A stretch of 64,000 nt of DNA, from positions 130,465,140-130,529,139 of the forward strand of contig OY755039.1 in NCBI GenBank assembly GCA_963576565.1, read 5' to 3'. How positions within the stretch are numbered: the first letter of the stretch is position 1; every line of letters begins with the position of its first letter. This DNA comes from Aspidapion aeneum (Eukaryota; Arthropoda; Insecta; Coleoptera; Brentidae). The position numbers and the translations under genes were made by a program. A model generated the notes under the pieces. That model worked only from the letters and a program-made list of their open reading frames with translations, was not told where the DNA came from and did no database searches. Positions 33,641-44,212 of this stretch are shown here, piece by piece.

Positions 33641-33918
33641 GAGACTTATTGGAATAAAACCTGACTTTATTTTAAAGTCGACTTTATTCTGACACATTTG
33701 CACAGAAAGCGAACAGCTGACCTCTCAAAATTGACATATTAAAGCCAAATTTAATAATACAGAGCCTAACTTTCATTTAATAAATACCGACACTAATAAA
33801 TCCGGTTTTTAAATACACAAAGGCCGAATTTTGAAAGAGAGCAGCTGCTTTTTATATGTAAATGTGTCACCATAGGGTCGATTTTAAAATCAGGTCAGGT
33901 TTTATTCCAATAAGCCCC
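33641..33918. mobile_element. MITE, GACTTATTGGAATAAA family, complete copy
   Basis: The left end GAGACTTATTGGAATAAAAC and the reversed right end GGGGCTTATTGGAATAAAAC are bordered by TA at 33,639-33,640 and 33,919-33,920. The 278-bp body matches 3,914-4,182. TA duplication and TIRs suit a Tc1/mariner-type MITE. Confidence 0.82.
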
Positions 33919-34235
33919 TATTTACTGGCCAGTTCTGAAGCTTCACTTCAGAAACTTAAAGACTCCGCTTATCTCTCGTAATTCAAAACAACAATAGACT
34001 ACAGTTTCAGACGCGCTCTAAGGAAGCCAAGCTTAAAAGCTTATAAGTAAAAACTTTATCTTGCGTCTCCACTTTTTTAAAAATTTAAAACTGCATTGTA
34101 TTTTTTTAACAAAAAAATGGATCCATGACGGATCTAATACCTTCCTAGCTCCAGTGAGATAGGTACATTTTTTATTTTTAAAACATCTAAATATGTTTGT
34201 TTATTTTATGCATTTCTTTTTAATTTAAATAAACC

Positions 34236-34980
34236 CAGACAGCACAAGTACGTACTATGTATGTACATAGTACGCAACTCTGCGACGTAGTGTACGTACT
34301 ATGTACGTACATTTTTGGACACACGTCGTAGGGGCGTAACTTTAGTCATTATTTTCCTTCGATTTGGACGTACGGACTTACTGAAGTACGTACTATGTGC
34401 ATAAATTCGACGTATTTTAAACGATTGTACATACTATGTACGTAAAAAGCTCGTACTAGGTACGTACATGGTACGTCCAATTAAACGTAAAATGTACGTA
34501 CTCCAGATGTACATGATACGTATGTAGTACCTAAAATGTACGTACCCGAGACGTCCATGGTATGTACACTGAACATCAAATTAAAATAAAAATGTGTAGG
34601 GGTAGGACTAGGTACCATTTAAAACAATTCCGGCTTCGTGGACATTCCTACTTTAGAGTGGATCGTCCAGTTTTACCACGAGGCTCGAAGTTTCGATACG
34701 TTTGAACTTTGTTTTGCTTGATTTAATATTTAAGTAATATATCTCTAATAATGCCGTTAAATGTTAACTAGTGTACGCCATCTATTACCAAAATTCTTTG
34801 TTAAATGTTTGAAAGCGTATATTTAAAATGAACATATGATGTACGTACTATGTACGTACATACTTGTCCGTACTATATACGTACCCAGTGTACGTACCAT
34901 GGACGTACCCATTTGTACTTCCACAGTACGTATTTTATTAGCCCCGAGAACTACCGACGTAAAATGTACGTACCTTTAGT
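34236..34980. repeat. GTACGTAC-rich tract in two clusters
   Basis: At least fifteen TACGTA/ACGTAC words lie in 34,245-34,570 and 34,838-34,975, often as TACGTACTATGTACGTAC or TGTACGTACC, on both strands alike because the word is palindromic. Spacing is irregular (about 15-45 bp), so it is not a simple tandem array. The middle (34,575-34,835) lacks them. No coding support; the plus ORF 34,850-35,155 is a by-product. Function unknown. Confidence 0.75.
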
Positions 34981-34983
34981 GTA

Positions 34984-35355
34984 CAGGGTGGGATACATTC
35001 TATGTTTTTTGCTGGTTTTAGGTATTTCTAGCCGAGATACACAAAAACGAGTGGACATGTCCTGGATCGATTTTCGAGGCGTCTTCAAATATCAAAACCG
35101 CTTCTTGATAAACCTCGTAGTTAGTTTTTTAGCTACAGCTACAAGGGGATTTTGAAAACTCTGCATTTATGGAGATCCAAGGCCTATAACTTTTTTATTT
35201 ATGAAAATTTCATTTTGGTGTAAAAATACTTTTTTACAGGTTTTTTTTATGGACAATCAAACTGTCAAACTAAATTTTATCTGTCCATTTTAGTTTTTGA
35301 GATATTACAAAAAGTCTAAATTTTCATAAGGAATGACTCATTTTTTGTTTTTGTC
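34984..35355. mobile_element. CAGGGTG mariner-like MITE, one arm only
   Basis: Starts TA|CAGGGTGGGATACATTCT. The arm layout follows 42,451 and 55,469: GGTATTTCTAG, a CTGCATTT block, CCTATAACTT and TTAGTTTTTGAGATATTAC. The inverted arm is absent. Confidence 0.5.
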
Positions 35356-35659
35356 TGGTACGTAGAACGGCTGCACGGTCTGAATACCTTGCGGTTTGCA
35401 AACGTTGGACCGCGCTGGCATGCGTGTTGTCACTAAAAATGTTTACATTGATTTCCATGTGCCCAGTTTGCGTACTGGCATTCAACTCCGTGAGCGAGCA
35501 CTATTAGAAGGACATTCTTAACTTACGTAACACAAAAATTCAGGATTTTTGACCCCCTTCGTAATGCATTTTTAACAAAAATATACATAAACAAATCATT
35601 GATCGTAACGCAAGTCTAAACATTAAGGACGGTCTCTAGAAATGAAGTTTTACAGGTAA
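35356..35659. other. Non-coding stretch
   Basis: Nothing recognised; somewhat less AT-rich around 35,385-35,430. Confidence 0.4.
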
Positions 35660-35875
35660 CAAAACTGCAAATATTTGGTTCAGGTTAACGTGCAATAGCA
35701 ACTTAAGCATTTCTCGGTGAGTTTAATTTAAATTTACTTAAGAAATAGGGAAAAACGAAATAAAATTTTTGTAAAGATGGAATAGGATTCCCGTTAAAAA
35801 AGTCTCTAATTAGAGTATACTAGCCCTGAGGGATGCTTTGAACACTATAGAAATGATTCATGTACCGTAAACAGG
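35660..35875 (+). repeat. Third, partial copy of the 21-23 kb repeat
   Basis: Shares ACTGCAAATATTTGGTTCA, GCATTTCTCGGTGAGTTT, AAAATTTTTGTAA and the CCCTGAGGG junction with copies at 21.4 and 22.3 kb. Confidence 0.6.
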
Positions 35876-35883
35876 AACATGTG

Positions 35884-36404
35884 TGGCTACAATCTCATCC
35901 AAAACTGTATAAAATTTGATCCCAATCAACAAAAGAAAGCTCTAGGTTTATGCTGCGGTAGTCTGCTCGTTTAAAATTGTAATCTGCATTTTCATAACAG
36001 ATATCAGAAACAAATGCAATTTCAAGTTGAAGGGCTGGATGAGGAATATCCAGTCTAACAAGCGGAGAACCACAAACATAAAGCTCCGAGTCTATCCTAT
36101 TGGAAAAGACAACATCTAAAAAGTTTGCATATATATTAGGTACATGATTTACTTGCTACAAATTTAAAAAAATCATGCAGTCTGCTGTGTATTCTATTGT
36201 ATCATTTACCCTTCCTTCAGGACGGCAGCAATTTGCATCATTTATCCATTTTATATTAGGGAGATTCAAATCACCAGCCAATAAAATATCACAGTTATCC
36301 TTTAAATGCAAGTTAAGAACCGATATTACCGAAGCACAATAGTCCTCATAATTTTCTCTTTCAGCACTGGGACTTATTTTTTTTTCTCGGGATAGAAGTG
36401 CCAC
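35884..36404 (-). pseudogene. LINE endonuclease (APE-type) C-terminal fragment
   Basis: The minus frame shows NYEDYCASVISVLN, then CDILLAGDLNLPNIKWIND, which matches the conserved GDFNLP box (Asp and Asn of the endonuclease core). After an in-frame TAG at 36,156-36,158 the same frame continues QVNHVPNIYANFLDVVFSN, PLVRLDIPHPALQLEI (where the SDH-type box normally stands) and FVDWDQILYSFG before a stop near 35,884. The reverse transcriptase is not next to it. It is a separate insertion from the LINE at 6.5 kb, which lacks this domain. Role when intact: nicking target DNA. Confidence 0.75.
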
Positions 36405-36981
36405 TTAAGTCCTTAAGAATATAATATACGTTTTTATCACTTTTTTTTTTACTTTTAGAACGCATGAGCAGAAAAATTCAGACTTGTTAAATGAGTGGCC
36501 TCTCACGAAAATTTGAAGGTGCTAAATGTTTTCAAAAAAATTCAACCCTTGTTGGGTTTAGAAGAATGTTCTGACAAAAATAACCAAATTCTAAATAACG
36601 TATCATTAAATTTTTGCGAGTCTCCGTCTCAAATGGCAGCTATAAGGACGAAACAAAATTTATTTTCAAAACAGTTATTTCGAATGGTTAAATAAAGATA
36701 TTATATTTGAGAAATTTTGTTATAAAACGGATTCAGAAAAATGGAAAAATTCAGATTTGGTAACAGAGGCCGTACCCGGACCGAGTCGTGGACGGCCTAA
36801 AACGACTAGAATCATCTTTAAGAACAAATAAACGGAGGGTACAATATGTGTGTGTACGGTAAAAATAATTATTTTCGGGGTTAATTTAATCTTTCTGGAA
36901 GGGACTTAGCCCCCCAAGCCTCCCTAACTAGGCCCATGAATCCGAATAAGAAAAATAATTAGTCTGCACTGTGCGGCGGCG
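36405..36981. other. Unassigned stretch, possibly coding remnant
   Basis: The plus ORF 36,495-36,695 (66 codons) and a following PGPSRGRPKTTR-like piece near 36,770-36,810 look faintly protein-like, but I cannot assign them. Confidence 0.3.
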
Positions 36982-38750
36982 CACGGTGGAATGGCTCTGT
37001 GTTACATGTTTGACATTGGGTACAAAATTATAATCATTTTCCTGTGATAAAAATTATAGTGTTGCATTTATAAACAATTGCTTTATTTCATTTTAAGAAA
37101 GTTTTTTGAAAATTTTTGTCCGTACAATTATTAAACAGGATAAAAGTAAAGAGTTCCTAAATTGACAAAATTCAAGGAAAATTTATACTGTATTATAATT
37201 TATGTAACACAAAACTTTATAGGCTTTTCATAATTTTTTTTAATACGGTATTAGTGTAAATGGTGCTTTAAATTTGCTATATATTTTTATAGTGGTTATT
37301 ACATTATTGGTGAGTTTACACCTGCATAAAGAATACCATGTTTTTTTCTTAGATTTTTTTTTATAAAAGGTCCTATAAAAAAATCGCCCAGAAACGCCCG
37401 CAAAACTGTATATAAAATCTAATAAAGGAAGATGCCTACTATCATAGTCTAAAAAAATTGCCTGCCCCTAGCTGCCACCTTTTAAGAAAATATCCATTTA
37501 ATTTGGCGTATACTTTAAAAATCAATATTTTTTTTTGAGAAAATACTACAAATCAACACAAAAAATTCATAATTATTAAGTTGACTTAAATTGTTTTTAT
37601 TTTTTGTGTTTTAAATTCCGTTTAATGCATTTTACATTAATGCCTTAGGGTCAAACTTGCTAAATAGAAGTGGTGGAGGGGCTAGGGTGTTAACATAATA
37701 CGTAATGTAAAAAACTTAATAATTTCATTGCTTAACTATAAACTCCATTCCCTAAATAAACATAAAAAAAACCTACAAGGCCATGGATCACCCATGGTAC
37801 GCCCATGTTTTCCTCTTTGTTTGTGTGTTAAATTAGAACGTAACATAATAGTTTAAAATTATGGATTTAATAAATTATTCAGTTTACAAAATTTTGAGTG
37901 AAAAGAATGTTTTTTTTTGTGATCATAAAAGAGCTATTTATTTCGCCAGTTAAATATTCCAGAAAAAGACCTTGCTCCATTTTCTGAAAAATTACCTAAG
38001 TTTTGTAACAAACTATATTCCAAATGGAATCCTTCTTCTAAAACATCGTCAAAATTTTCCAACAAAATACCTTATGGTTAAGTCAACCATCTTTCGTCAA
38101 TAAAAGAAGTGAAGAGCAATATTCTGCTTGTTTGGAAGATCCATTGCCTTGTGTTTCACGATTATTTTTAAGTTTGTCTGACCATCAGAAAAGAAGGAAA
38201 ACAGAGTACCTCACAGAATACCCGCAGGACCATATCAAATTTGTTGCAAAATAACCTAATATTAAAATTTGTCCATCAACTTGAAAATTTATAAAATGTC
38301 AGTTGTGACATTAAATTTGTTAAGTATTATAGCTTTCCAAAATGACTACAATTATATAAATTTGATAAAATTTGTTTTAAGAAATGAGCAATTCTCAGCA
38401 AAACTCATTTTTGGTGACCACCCTATATAATAAATTATTAATTTATAAAAAAATATTTTTTTCTAGTAAAATTTAAAGCTCGACCTTTCCAAAAAATTTA
38501 ATACGAAAAAATTAGGTCATATTTAAGTAAAGTTAAGGGCATTTGAAAAAATATGTTTTTGTAAAACACACAATAATTTTGGGCCGCCCTATAAAGTTTT
38601 AAGTTATGCAAAGCAACTAATTTTTTAAATATAAGGCGTTACTTTTTATACAATATTACGGTGTATAAAAGTCATTTCTAAGTTTCCAGATTGAAAGTAC
38701 GAAGTAAAAAACCTCATGTCCAACCGTTCCGATAAGCCCGTTCCACTGTG
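36982..38750 (+). mobile_element. Second Transib element with CGGCG target duplication
   Basis: The left terminus is CACGGTGGAATGGCTCTG; the reversed right terminus is CACAGTGGAACGGGCTTA. CGGCG flanks both ends (36,977-36,981 and 38,751-38,755). In both ends the heptamer (positions 1-7) is followed by a poorly conserved 23-bp spacer and then GACATTGGG / GACATGAGG at positions 31-39. A transposase N-terminal remnant lies inside. The terminal family differs from the element at 15,231. The rest of the interior (37,000-37,950 and 38,260-38,720) is AT-rich with no other gene. Confidence 0.82.
37960..38255 (+). pseudogene. Transib transposase N-terminal remnant
   Basis: The plus strand encodes LNIPEKDLAPFSEKLPKFCN and KLYSKWNPSSK; after a frameshift it continues with SACLEDPLPCVSRLF and LSLSDHQKRRKTEYL. 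This parallels the N-terminus of the copy at 16,670 (YLPQFKSKWNQ, then CSERSKRRKVADLEK). It ends at a stop near 38,252. No catalytic residues remain. Lying within Transib-type ends, it is the element's own transposase start in a strongly deleted copy. Confidence 0.65.
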
Positions 38751-38756
38751 CGGCGG

Positions 38757-38850
38757 CGGCCGACATCAAACGCCGATTCGCACACCTGTTTTGCAGCTAT
38801 ATTTGGATTGGATTTTTGACAAGTGCATTATATTTTAATTGTGTAAACTT
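38757..38850 (+). repeat. GGCCGACATCAAACGCCG repeat, copy 1
   Basis: Matches 41,672-41,825 directly: CGGCCGACAYCAAACGCCG, CGCACACCTGTTTTGCAG, ATGACAAGTGCA-like and TTGTGTAAACTT. The two copies flank the palindrome at 38.9-41.6 kb. Confidence 0.7.
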
Positions 38851-38915
38851 CGCCACTACAAAAATCGCTTTGGTTTCCGTAAATTTACCGACGCGATACG
38901 GCAAAGTTCGGTCTA

Positions 38916-41586
38916 GGACAACTGGGCGCCGCCAACTCGGCGCCGCCAACTGGGCGCCGGGCCAACTCGGCGCCGCCAACTGGGCGCCGGCCAACTCGGC
39001 GCCGGACTAATTTTTTTTTTTTGATAAATTGTGTAGATGGAAAATAAAATATATTATTTATATAAAAACATCTTTAAAAAATCCTTTATGCAATTTTTTA
39101 CAAGCTTTTATTTTCTGTCTAACTATCTATCAAATCTTGTGAAGCGTTTTTGACACACTTCCCATTATCCGATTTGGATGATATTTGGTACACACGTAGT
39201 GGTCCCATGACAATACAACATTAAGAACAAAAATATCCTCCCACCCCTACCCCCACCCCCTTCCATAGAAAATGCGTTTTTGACACCCTTCCCATTTTCG
39301 GATTTGGATGAAATTTGGTATAGGTACATATAGTGGTCCGATGACAATACAACATTGAAAAAAAATCCTACCACTCCTACCCCCCACCCTCATCTATAGA
39401 AAAATGCGTTTTTGACACACTTCCCATTATCCGATTTGGATGAAATTTGGTACACACGTTGTGGTCCCATGACAATACAACATTAAGAAAAAAATATCCT
39501 CTCACCCCTACCCCCACCCCTTCAATAGAAAAATGTGTTTTTGACACACTTCCCGTTATCCGATTTGGATAAAATTTGGTATACACATAGTGGTCCGATG
39601 ATAATACAACAATAAGAAAAAAATATCCTCCCACCCCTACCCCCACCCCCTTCCATAGAAAAATTTGTTTTTGACTCACATCCCGTTATCCGATTTGGAT
39701 GAAATTTGGTATACATATAGTGATTTGATGACAATACAATATTAAGAAAAAAATATCCTCCCACCTCTACCCCCACCCCCTTTCATAGAAAATTGAGTTT
39801 TTGACACACTTCCCATTATCCGATTTGGATGAAATTTGGTATTCACATAGTGATCCGATGACAATACAACATTGAAAAAAAAATCCTACCACTCCTATTT
39901 CTACCCTCATCTTTAGAAAAAAGCGTTTTTGACACACTTCCCATTATCCGATTTGGATGAAATTTGGTATACATATAGTGGTCCGATGACAATACAACAT
40001 TGAAAAAAAATCCTACCACTCCTACGCCCACCCTCATCTATAGAAAAATGCGTTTTTGACACACTTCCCATTATCCGATTTAGATGAAATTTGGTATACA
40101 TATAGTGGTCCGATAACAATACAACAATAATGAAAAAATGTCCTCGTATACCAAATTTCATCCAAATCGGATAATGGGAAGTGTGTCAAAAACGCTTTTT
40201 TCTAAAGATGAGGGTGGAAATAGGAGTGGTAGGATTTTTTTTCAATGTTGTATTGTCATCGGACCACTATATGTATACCAAATTTCATCCAAATCGGATA
40301 ATGGGAAGTGTGTCAAAAACTCATTTTTCTATGAAAGGGGGTGGGGGTAGAGGTGGGAGGATAGTTTTTTCTTAATATTGTATTGTCATCGGATCACTAT
40401 ATGTATACCAAATTTCATCCAAATCGGATAATGGGAAGTGTGTCAAAAACGCATTTTTCTATAGATGAGGGTGGGGGTAGGAGTGGTAGGATTTTTTTTT
40501 CAATGTTGTATTGTCATCGTACCACTATATGTATACCAAATTTCATCCAAATCGGATAATGGGAAGGGTGTCAAAAACGCATTTTCTTTGGAAGGGGGTG
40601 GGGGTAGGGGTGGGAGGATATTTTTTTAATGTTGTATTGTCATCGGACCACTATGTGAATACCAAATTTCATCCAAATCGGATAATAGGAAGTGTGTCAA
40701 AAACTCATTTTTCTATGAAAGGGGGTGGGGGTAGAGGTGAGGGGATATTTTTTTCTTAATATTGTATTGTCATCGGATCACTATATGTACACCAAATTTC
40801 ATCCAAATCGGATAACGGGATGTGTGTCAAAAACAAATTTTTCTATGGAAGGTGGTGGGGGTAAGGGCGGGAGTATTAATTTTTTTTAAATGTATTGTCA
40901 TCGGACCACTATGTGAATACCCAATTTCATCCAAAGCGGATAATGGGAAGGGTGTCAAAAACGCATTTTCTATGGAAGGGGGTGGGGGTAGGGGTGGGAG
41001 GATATATTTTTTTTTATGTTGTATTGTCATCGGACCACTATGTGAATACCAAATTTCATCCAAATCGGATAATGGGAAGTGTGTCAAAAACTCATTTTTC
41101 TATGAAAGGGGGTGGGGGTAGAGTTGGGAGGATATTTTTTTCTTAATATTGTATTGTCATCAGATCACTATATGTATACCAAATTTTATCCAAATCGGAT
41201 AACGGGAAGTGTGTCAAAAACACATTTTTCAATAGAAGGGGTGGGGGTAGGGGTTTGGAGGATATTTTTTTCTTAATGTTGTGTTGTCATGGGACCACTA
41301 CGTGTGTACCAAATTTAGTTATAGTTATATAGTTAGTTAGTTAGACAGAACATCTGAAGCTAAAAAAAGCTTGTAAAAAATTGCGTAAAGGATTTTTTAA
41401 AGATGTTTTTATATAAATAATATATTTTATTCTTCATCTACACATTTTATCAAAAAAAAATTTTTAGTCCGGCGCCGAGTTGGCCGGCGCCCAGTTGGCG
41501 GCGCCGAGTTGGCCCGGCGCCCAGTTGGCGGCGCCGAGTTGGCGGCGCCCAGTTGGCGGCGCCGAGTTGGCGGCGCCCAGTTGTCC
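38916..41586. mobile_element. 2.67-kb fold-back (near-palindromic) element
   Basis: Outer ends are GGACAACTGGGCGCCGCCAA on both sides, inverted. Each outer end is a GC-rich minisatellite of GGCGCC(GCC)AACTSGG units (38,921-39,005 and 41,470-41,584), then an AT-rich segment with ACATCTTTAAAAAATCC, then about eight or nine ~129-bp units facing the centre. A unit reads GTTTTTGACACACTTCCC, CCGATTTGGATGAAATTTGG, GTGGTCCGATGACAATAC and a C-rich CCCACCCCTACCCCC block. Orientation flips at about 40,102-40,145. The many 60-100-codon ORFs are repeat translations. Structure recalls Drosophila Foldback elements; no transposase seen; no clear TSD. Confidence 0.85.
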
Positions 41587-41671
41587 CATTCCGGGCAAAG
41601 TTTAACCAATTAAAATATAAGTTTCTGCATTTGAGTTGTTTAGCAGCGGGTTAGTGGCTGGTGGATCATTG

Positions 41672-41825
41672 AGCCGGCGGCCGACACCAAACGCCGAATC
41701 GCACACCTGTTTTGCAGTTACGACCAGCGACAGCCTACGTCGGCACGCATTTGATCTCTATATTTCCTTTGATTTATGACAAGTGCAGCAACTAATTTTT
41801 TAGTTGTGTAAACTTTGGATACGAG
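41672..41825 (+). repeat. GGCCGACACCAAACGCCG repeat, copy 2
   Basis: Direct relative of 38,757-38,850 with about 50 extra bases after TTTTGCAG. Confidence 0.7.
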
Positions 41826-42037
41826 AAAGCATAAGCCAAGCCAAACTTTAGGTTTTTACGGTATGTTGTTTAGCTAATCAAGTTTGCTAAAGCACAAATC
41901 GTGGTATTGCGGCATTGTGATCTATTTGGTATAAAGGTTGCACTCGAGCGGAGGCTTGATAACAAAACGCAGCGCGAGAACCCGAAGGAGACTGCAATGC
42001 CAGCATAAAATATTACACAAATCAACACGTGCGCTTA

Positions 42038-43869
42038 AGGCTCGTTTTCATGTGACGTAATAATCTCATGACACTTTAATTCATGACAATATGACATTTA
42101 ATTAGTTCACGACGAGTCGTTAAATACCGAGATGAATTCCATCAAAGGAGCATGCGCCAAAATTAACGTCAAAATGTCTAATTTAAATTATTGGCGCGAA
42201 TACCGGGATTGGCGCGAGATCGAAGAGCTTAACGTATAATAAAAAATTCAAGGTATAAAATAATGGTCAATTCTAATTTTTAGGTATGATTTTATGTAGG
42301 TACCGGGTGGTTTTTTATAACCGGAGCACTCAGCAACTTTATCATTGAAAATAAAGGGCTATAATAAATTGTAGATTTTTTTTGGTTAATTATGATGATG
42401 ATGATGAACTTTAAAAGCCAACATAATTTTTTTCTATCCGTCACCATGTACAGGGTGTCCCAAATTCGATGTTTTTGGGGAGTTTCGGGTATTTCTAGAG
42501 GAACTAAAAAAACCTCATCAACCTTTGCGACACTCAAATTTCAAAAGTAGCTTAAAGGTGAAAATCGCATTTTGATATAGCAAGCCGTTTTTAAACTACG
42601 GGGTGTTTTTAAAAAGTCTGCATTTTGGGAAGGGGTCTATAACTTGTTTATTTATTAATATTTTTATTTCTGTGAAAACATTCTTTAGACACTTTTTTAA
42701 GAGGAATTCAACTGTTAAATTAAATTTCATTTGTCACGTTTAGTTTTTGAGATATCACATAAAATTAATTTTTCTTTATGGGATTAGTGGGATTTCTTTA
42801 TATATTTTTTTTTTAAGACATATTTTAGTTTGCTTAATATTAAAAAATAATAAAGAAGTGATTAAAAAATAAAAATAAAGAAAACAATAAAAAAAATTAA
42901 AAATTAAAATATTGAGTGTGATACATCATTTTAAAGGAAATTTTAGAGAGAGTTTTAGAGTTATTCTGTAAGAAAAATAACAACTTTATGCAATATTTTA
43001 AAAACCAAAAGAGATAAATAAAAACCGTTGACATCTGTCAATTCTTCAAGAAAAGATCTATAAGAAAGCTATTTACACAAAAGCAAAATGCAGACAAAAA
43101 CACTCCGTAGCTTAAAATCGGCTTGCTATATCTAAATGTAGTTTTTACCTTTAGGCTTCTCTTAAAATTTGAGCGTCGCAAAGGGGGCTCAGTTTTTTTC
43201 TTTCTCCCCTAGAAATACCCGACACCACAAAAAAACAACGAATTTGGGACACCCTGTACAGGGTGTGACAATAAAGTCGATTTTTTGAGAGGGAACACCC
43301 TGTATATTTTTGCATTTTAAGATTCGTCTTTTCTTTTTGATTTCAAACATATACAATATCTATGTGCTGCGATTAATATTTTTTGAGGTATATGCAGTAT
43401 TTCTTCTATATGCATTTCACGTTTATTTTGTTTTGCCATGGGAGTATTGACAAATTTAAATGCGCTAAATCTTTAAAAAAAATGTTTATCGTAGCATACA
43501 GTAGACATACAGTAGAACCCCGATGACAGTGTTTATTCAAATTAAATTGGGCACTAAATAATTTGTCACAACTTGCACGTCACCGGCATTTTCACAGAAC
43601 AAAAACGACGAATTTTCATCAAAAAGAACTGGGAATTATTAAAGTTTTGCTGTATAAAACCATACTGAAATATCTCTCAGTTGATTGGTTGGCAGAAGTG
43701 ACAGATCAACGCTTGCGCACGTCTTGGAATTCATCTCGGTATTTAACGACTCGTAGTTCACGCGTGGTCACGACAATGCGGCACTGCTATTTTCATGTTG
43801 CGTTGAACTAGTAAAATGTCACAAAAATATCATGAGTTTGATATCGCGTTGTTACATGAAAACGAGCCT
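42038..43869. mobile_element. PIF/Harbinger-like element with TTA duplication
   Basis: The TIR AGGCTCGTTTTCATG is inverted at both ends, flanked by TTA at 42,035-42,037 and 43,870-43,872. Subterminal CGAGTCGTTAAATACCGAGA and its inverse near 43,740 lie about 85 and 130 bp inside. A mariner-type MITE is nested at 42,451. No transposase recognised; ORFs at 43,563 and 43,808 lie in the repeat. Superfamily inferred from the 3-bp TWA-type duplication only. Confidence 0.6.
42451..43256. mobile_element. Mariner-type MITE, CAGGGTGTCCCAAATTCG ends
   Basis: CAGGGTGTCCCAAATTCG and its exact inverse border the element, each next to TA. Arms of about 330 bp contain GGTATTTCTAG, AAGTCTGCATTTTGG and TTAGTTTTTGAGATATCAC. 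Same family as 55,469-57,134. Loop AT-rich, no gene. A 40-bp CAGGGTGTGACAA...ACACCCTG|TA motif follows directly. Confidence 0.85.
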
Positions 43870-43872
43870 TTA

Positions 43873-44204
43873 GGACGATGCTGATGCCATTATTACGGAT
43901 CTCTTTTTGGTAGACGAATAATTCGCCGCGAATTAGTTGTAATTGAATCCACGTATCACTACTAAAAAATAAATATTGCGCTCGTGCCATAAAATTTCAA
44001 TCTATTTTACCTGTATCCATAAAAATCTAAAGTTGACGTAACTTTTATTTTTCGGGCAATTTAATGGAGCAATTTCCGTGTGTGCGAGTTTAAAAGATAA
44101 ACAGGACGGGGGCCTAAACTTGATTCATACGTAAATTGCTGGAGATGATATGCATTCGAAAAATTTTAACTTTGTCAAAAGTTTGTCTTGACTTAACCCA
44201 TATG
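43873..44204. other. Short non-coding stretch
   Basis: No gene or element end recognised. Confidence 0.4.
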
Positions 44205-44212
44205 GCTATAGT

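Noticed and set aside
39146..40140. Regular ~129-bp repeats considered as a CRISPR-like array
   Set aside because: Units are repeated throughout with no unique spacers, the context is eukaryotic transposons, and the array is mirrored.
39165..41146. About a dozen ORFs in the palindrome
   Set aside because: They repeat with the ~129-bp unit on both strands and show no domain; they reflect the array, not a gene family.
38916..41586. Assembly artefact as sole explanation of the palindrome
   Set aside because: Units in the two arms differ by many substitutions and unit number differs, which a simple mis-join would not give; long reads are still needed.
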